A program made the position numbers and the translations under genes. This document shows positions 47,259-47,524 of a stretch of DNA of 47,524 bases, one piece after another; within the stretch, counting starts at the first letter, position 1, and the number at the start of each line of letters is the position of its first letter. The notes beneath the pieces were generated by a model that worked only from the letters and a program-made list of their open reading frames with translations, had not been told where the DNA came from and did not search any database. Location of the stretch: positions 1-47,524 of the forward strand of contig JBGPOS010000027.1 in the NCBI GenBank assembly GCA_041488155.1, read 5' to 3'. Source of the stretch: JBGPOS01 sp041488155 (GTDB lineage Bacteria; Chloroflexota; Dehalococcoidia; Tepidiformales; Tepidiformaceae).

Positions 47259-47524
47259 ATGACGGCGCGCGCTGAATCGGGAACCTGGGTCCTGAGCAAG
47301 GACTGACGCGACGCACAGGCTCGCCGTCTCGCTCTTCTGCCTCTGGAACCTCGCCGCGGTGCTGTACAGCAACCGCCCCGAATGGCTCTCCGCGGCGACC
47401 AATGCACCCGGCAGCCGAGTCGTCGAAGGGGCGGCTCGGGTGCTCGAACGCTACGCGCACCTGTCGGGGCTCGGGGCTCGCTGGGAGTTGTTCGCGCCGC
47501 TGCCCCGGTGCGACTACCGGGTGC
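47259..47524 (+). pseudogene. Truncated membrane-protein reading frame with apparent frameshift
   Basis: ATG 47259 reads 15 codons to a TGA at 47304-47306. A second frame, open from 47296 to the right edge, encodes HRLAVSLFCLWNLAAVLYSN followed by a soluble stretch (NAPGSRVVEGAARVLERYA, then LGARWELFAPLPRCDYRV), typical of a membrane helix and loop. That frame has no start codon before about 47359. Joining the two frames near 47300 by one base would give one continuous protein under the promoter just upstream. It is either a frameshifted gene, a base error near the contig end, or a gene starting at a non-standard codon. The 3' end is outside the window. The family is not identifiable. Confidence 0.45.

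Noticed and set aside
1..47524. tRNA, rRNA, CRISPR, insertion sequence or prophage elements
   Set aside because: No cloverleaf with TTCGA arm, no regularly spaced repeats, no transposase, integrase or phage-like products, and no long terminal inverted repeats were found by eye in the intergenic regions.

Overview
The window is a GC-rich, gene-dense bacterial chromosome segment with no rRNA, tRNA, CRISPR, insertion sequence or phage gene that I can see. Coding DNA mostly uses C-ending codons (GCC, CTC, CGC, GGC), and GTG/TTG starts are frequent. The mixture of small UPF/DUF proteins, CaiB/BaiF CoA-transferases, DUF35, DUF885, DUF309, bactofilin and aerobic catabolic enzymes is what I would expect from a heterotrophic Chloroflexota, perhaps Dehalococcoidia/SAR202-like. 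That placement is inference from content, not proof. Layout: (1) 1-4856 housekeeping: the C-terminus of an HtrA-type protease, a membrane-anchored GH18-fold protein, rsmD-coaD (ATGA overlap), a coiled-coil protein, an 84-aa protein, and a bactofilin on the other strand. (2) 4998-9921, minus strand: leuS, an unknown cysteine-containing protein and a GH13 alpha-glucosidase. (3) 9982-17458, minus strand: an arginine cluster argC-argJ-argB-argD-nitrilase-membrane protein-argG-small protein, mostly with overlapping stop/start codons; argF and argH are absent from the window. (4) 17561-23807: an MBL hydrolase, a fused double CaiB/BaiF protein whose N-terminal half seems to lack the catalytic Asp, a divergent SCP2-thiolase-like protein plus DUF35 partner that resembles an Ltp2-type aldolase complex rather than a thiolase, a VOC protein and an SDR. 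(5) 23849-28072: a MacB/LolCDE-like ABC exporter with an unusually large double-FtsX permease. (6) 28135-36341: DUF309, DUF402, argS, DUF429, nitroreductase, inositol-monophosphatase-like, DUF885 peptidase and UbiA prenyltransferase genes. (7) 36430-44243: cinA coupled to a limonene-epoxide-hydrolase-like gene, acyl-CoA dehydrogenase, HAD, TauE/SafE transporter, muconolactone-isomerase-like, ABM monooxygenase, membrane-anchored Rieske protein, kynureninase-like aminotransferase and a MaoC-like pair. (8) 44297-47192: CaiB - unknown 158-aa protein - CaiB, all coupled by GTGA overlaps; then a strong promoter and a truncated membrane-protein reading frame at the right edge. Two patterns run across the window. 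First, many operon-leading genes have a TANNNT -10 hexamer ending only 6-9 nt before the start codon, which predicts leaderless mRNAs, while downstream genes are translated through 4-base stop/start overlaps. Second, convergent genes abut or overlap with no room for terminators. Codon usage changes near 45960, where GCG/CTG become common; this may mark transferred DNA or an assembly join. The working picture is a free-living organism making its own arginine and CoA and oxidising CoA-activated organic acids, possibly terpenoid, steroid-like or aromatic; the substrates are not identifiable from sequence alone.
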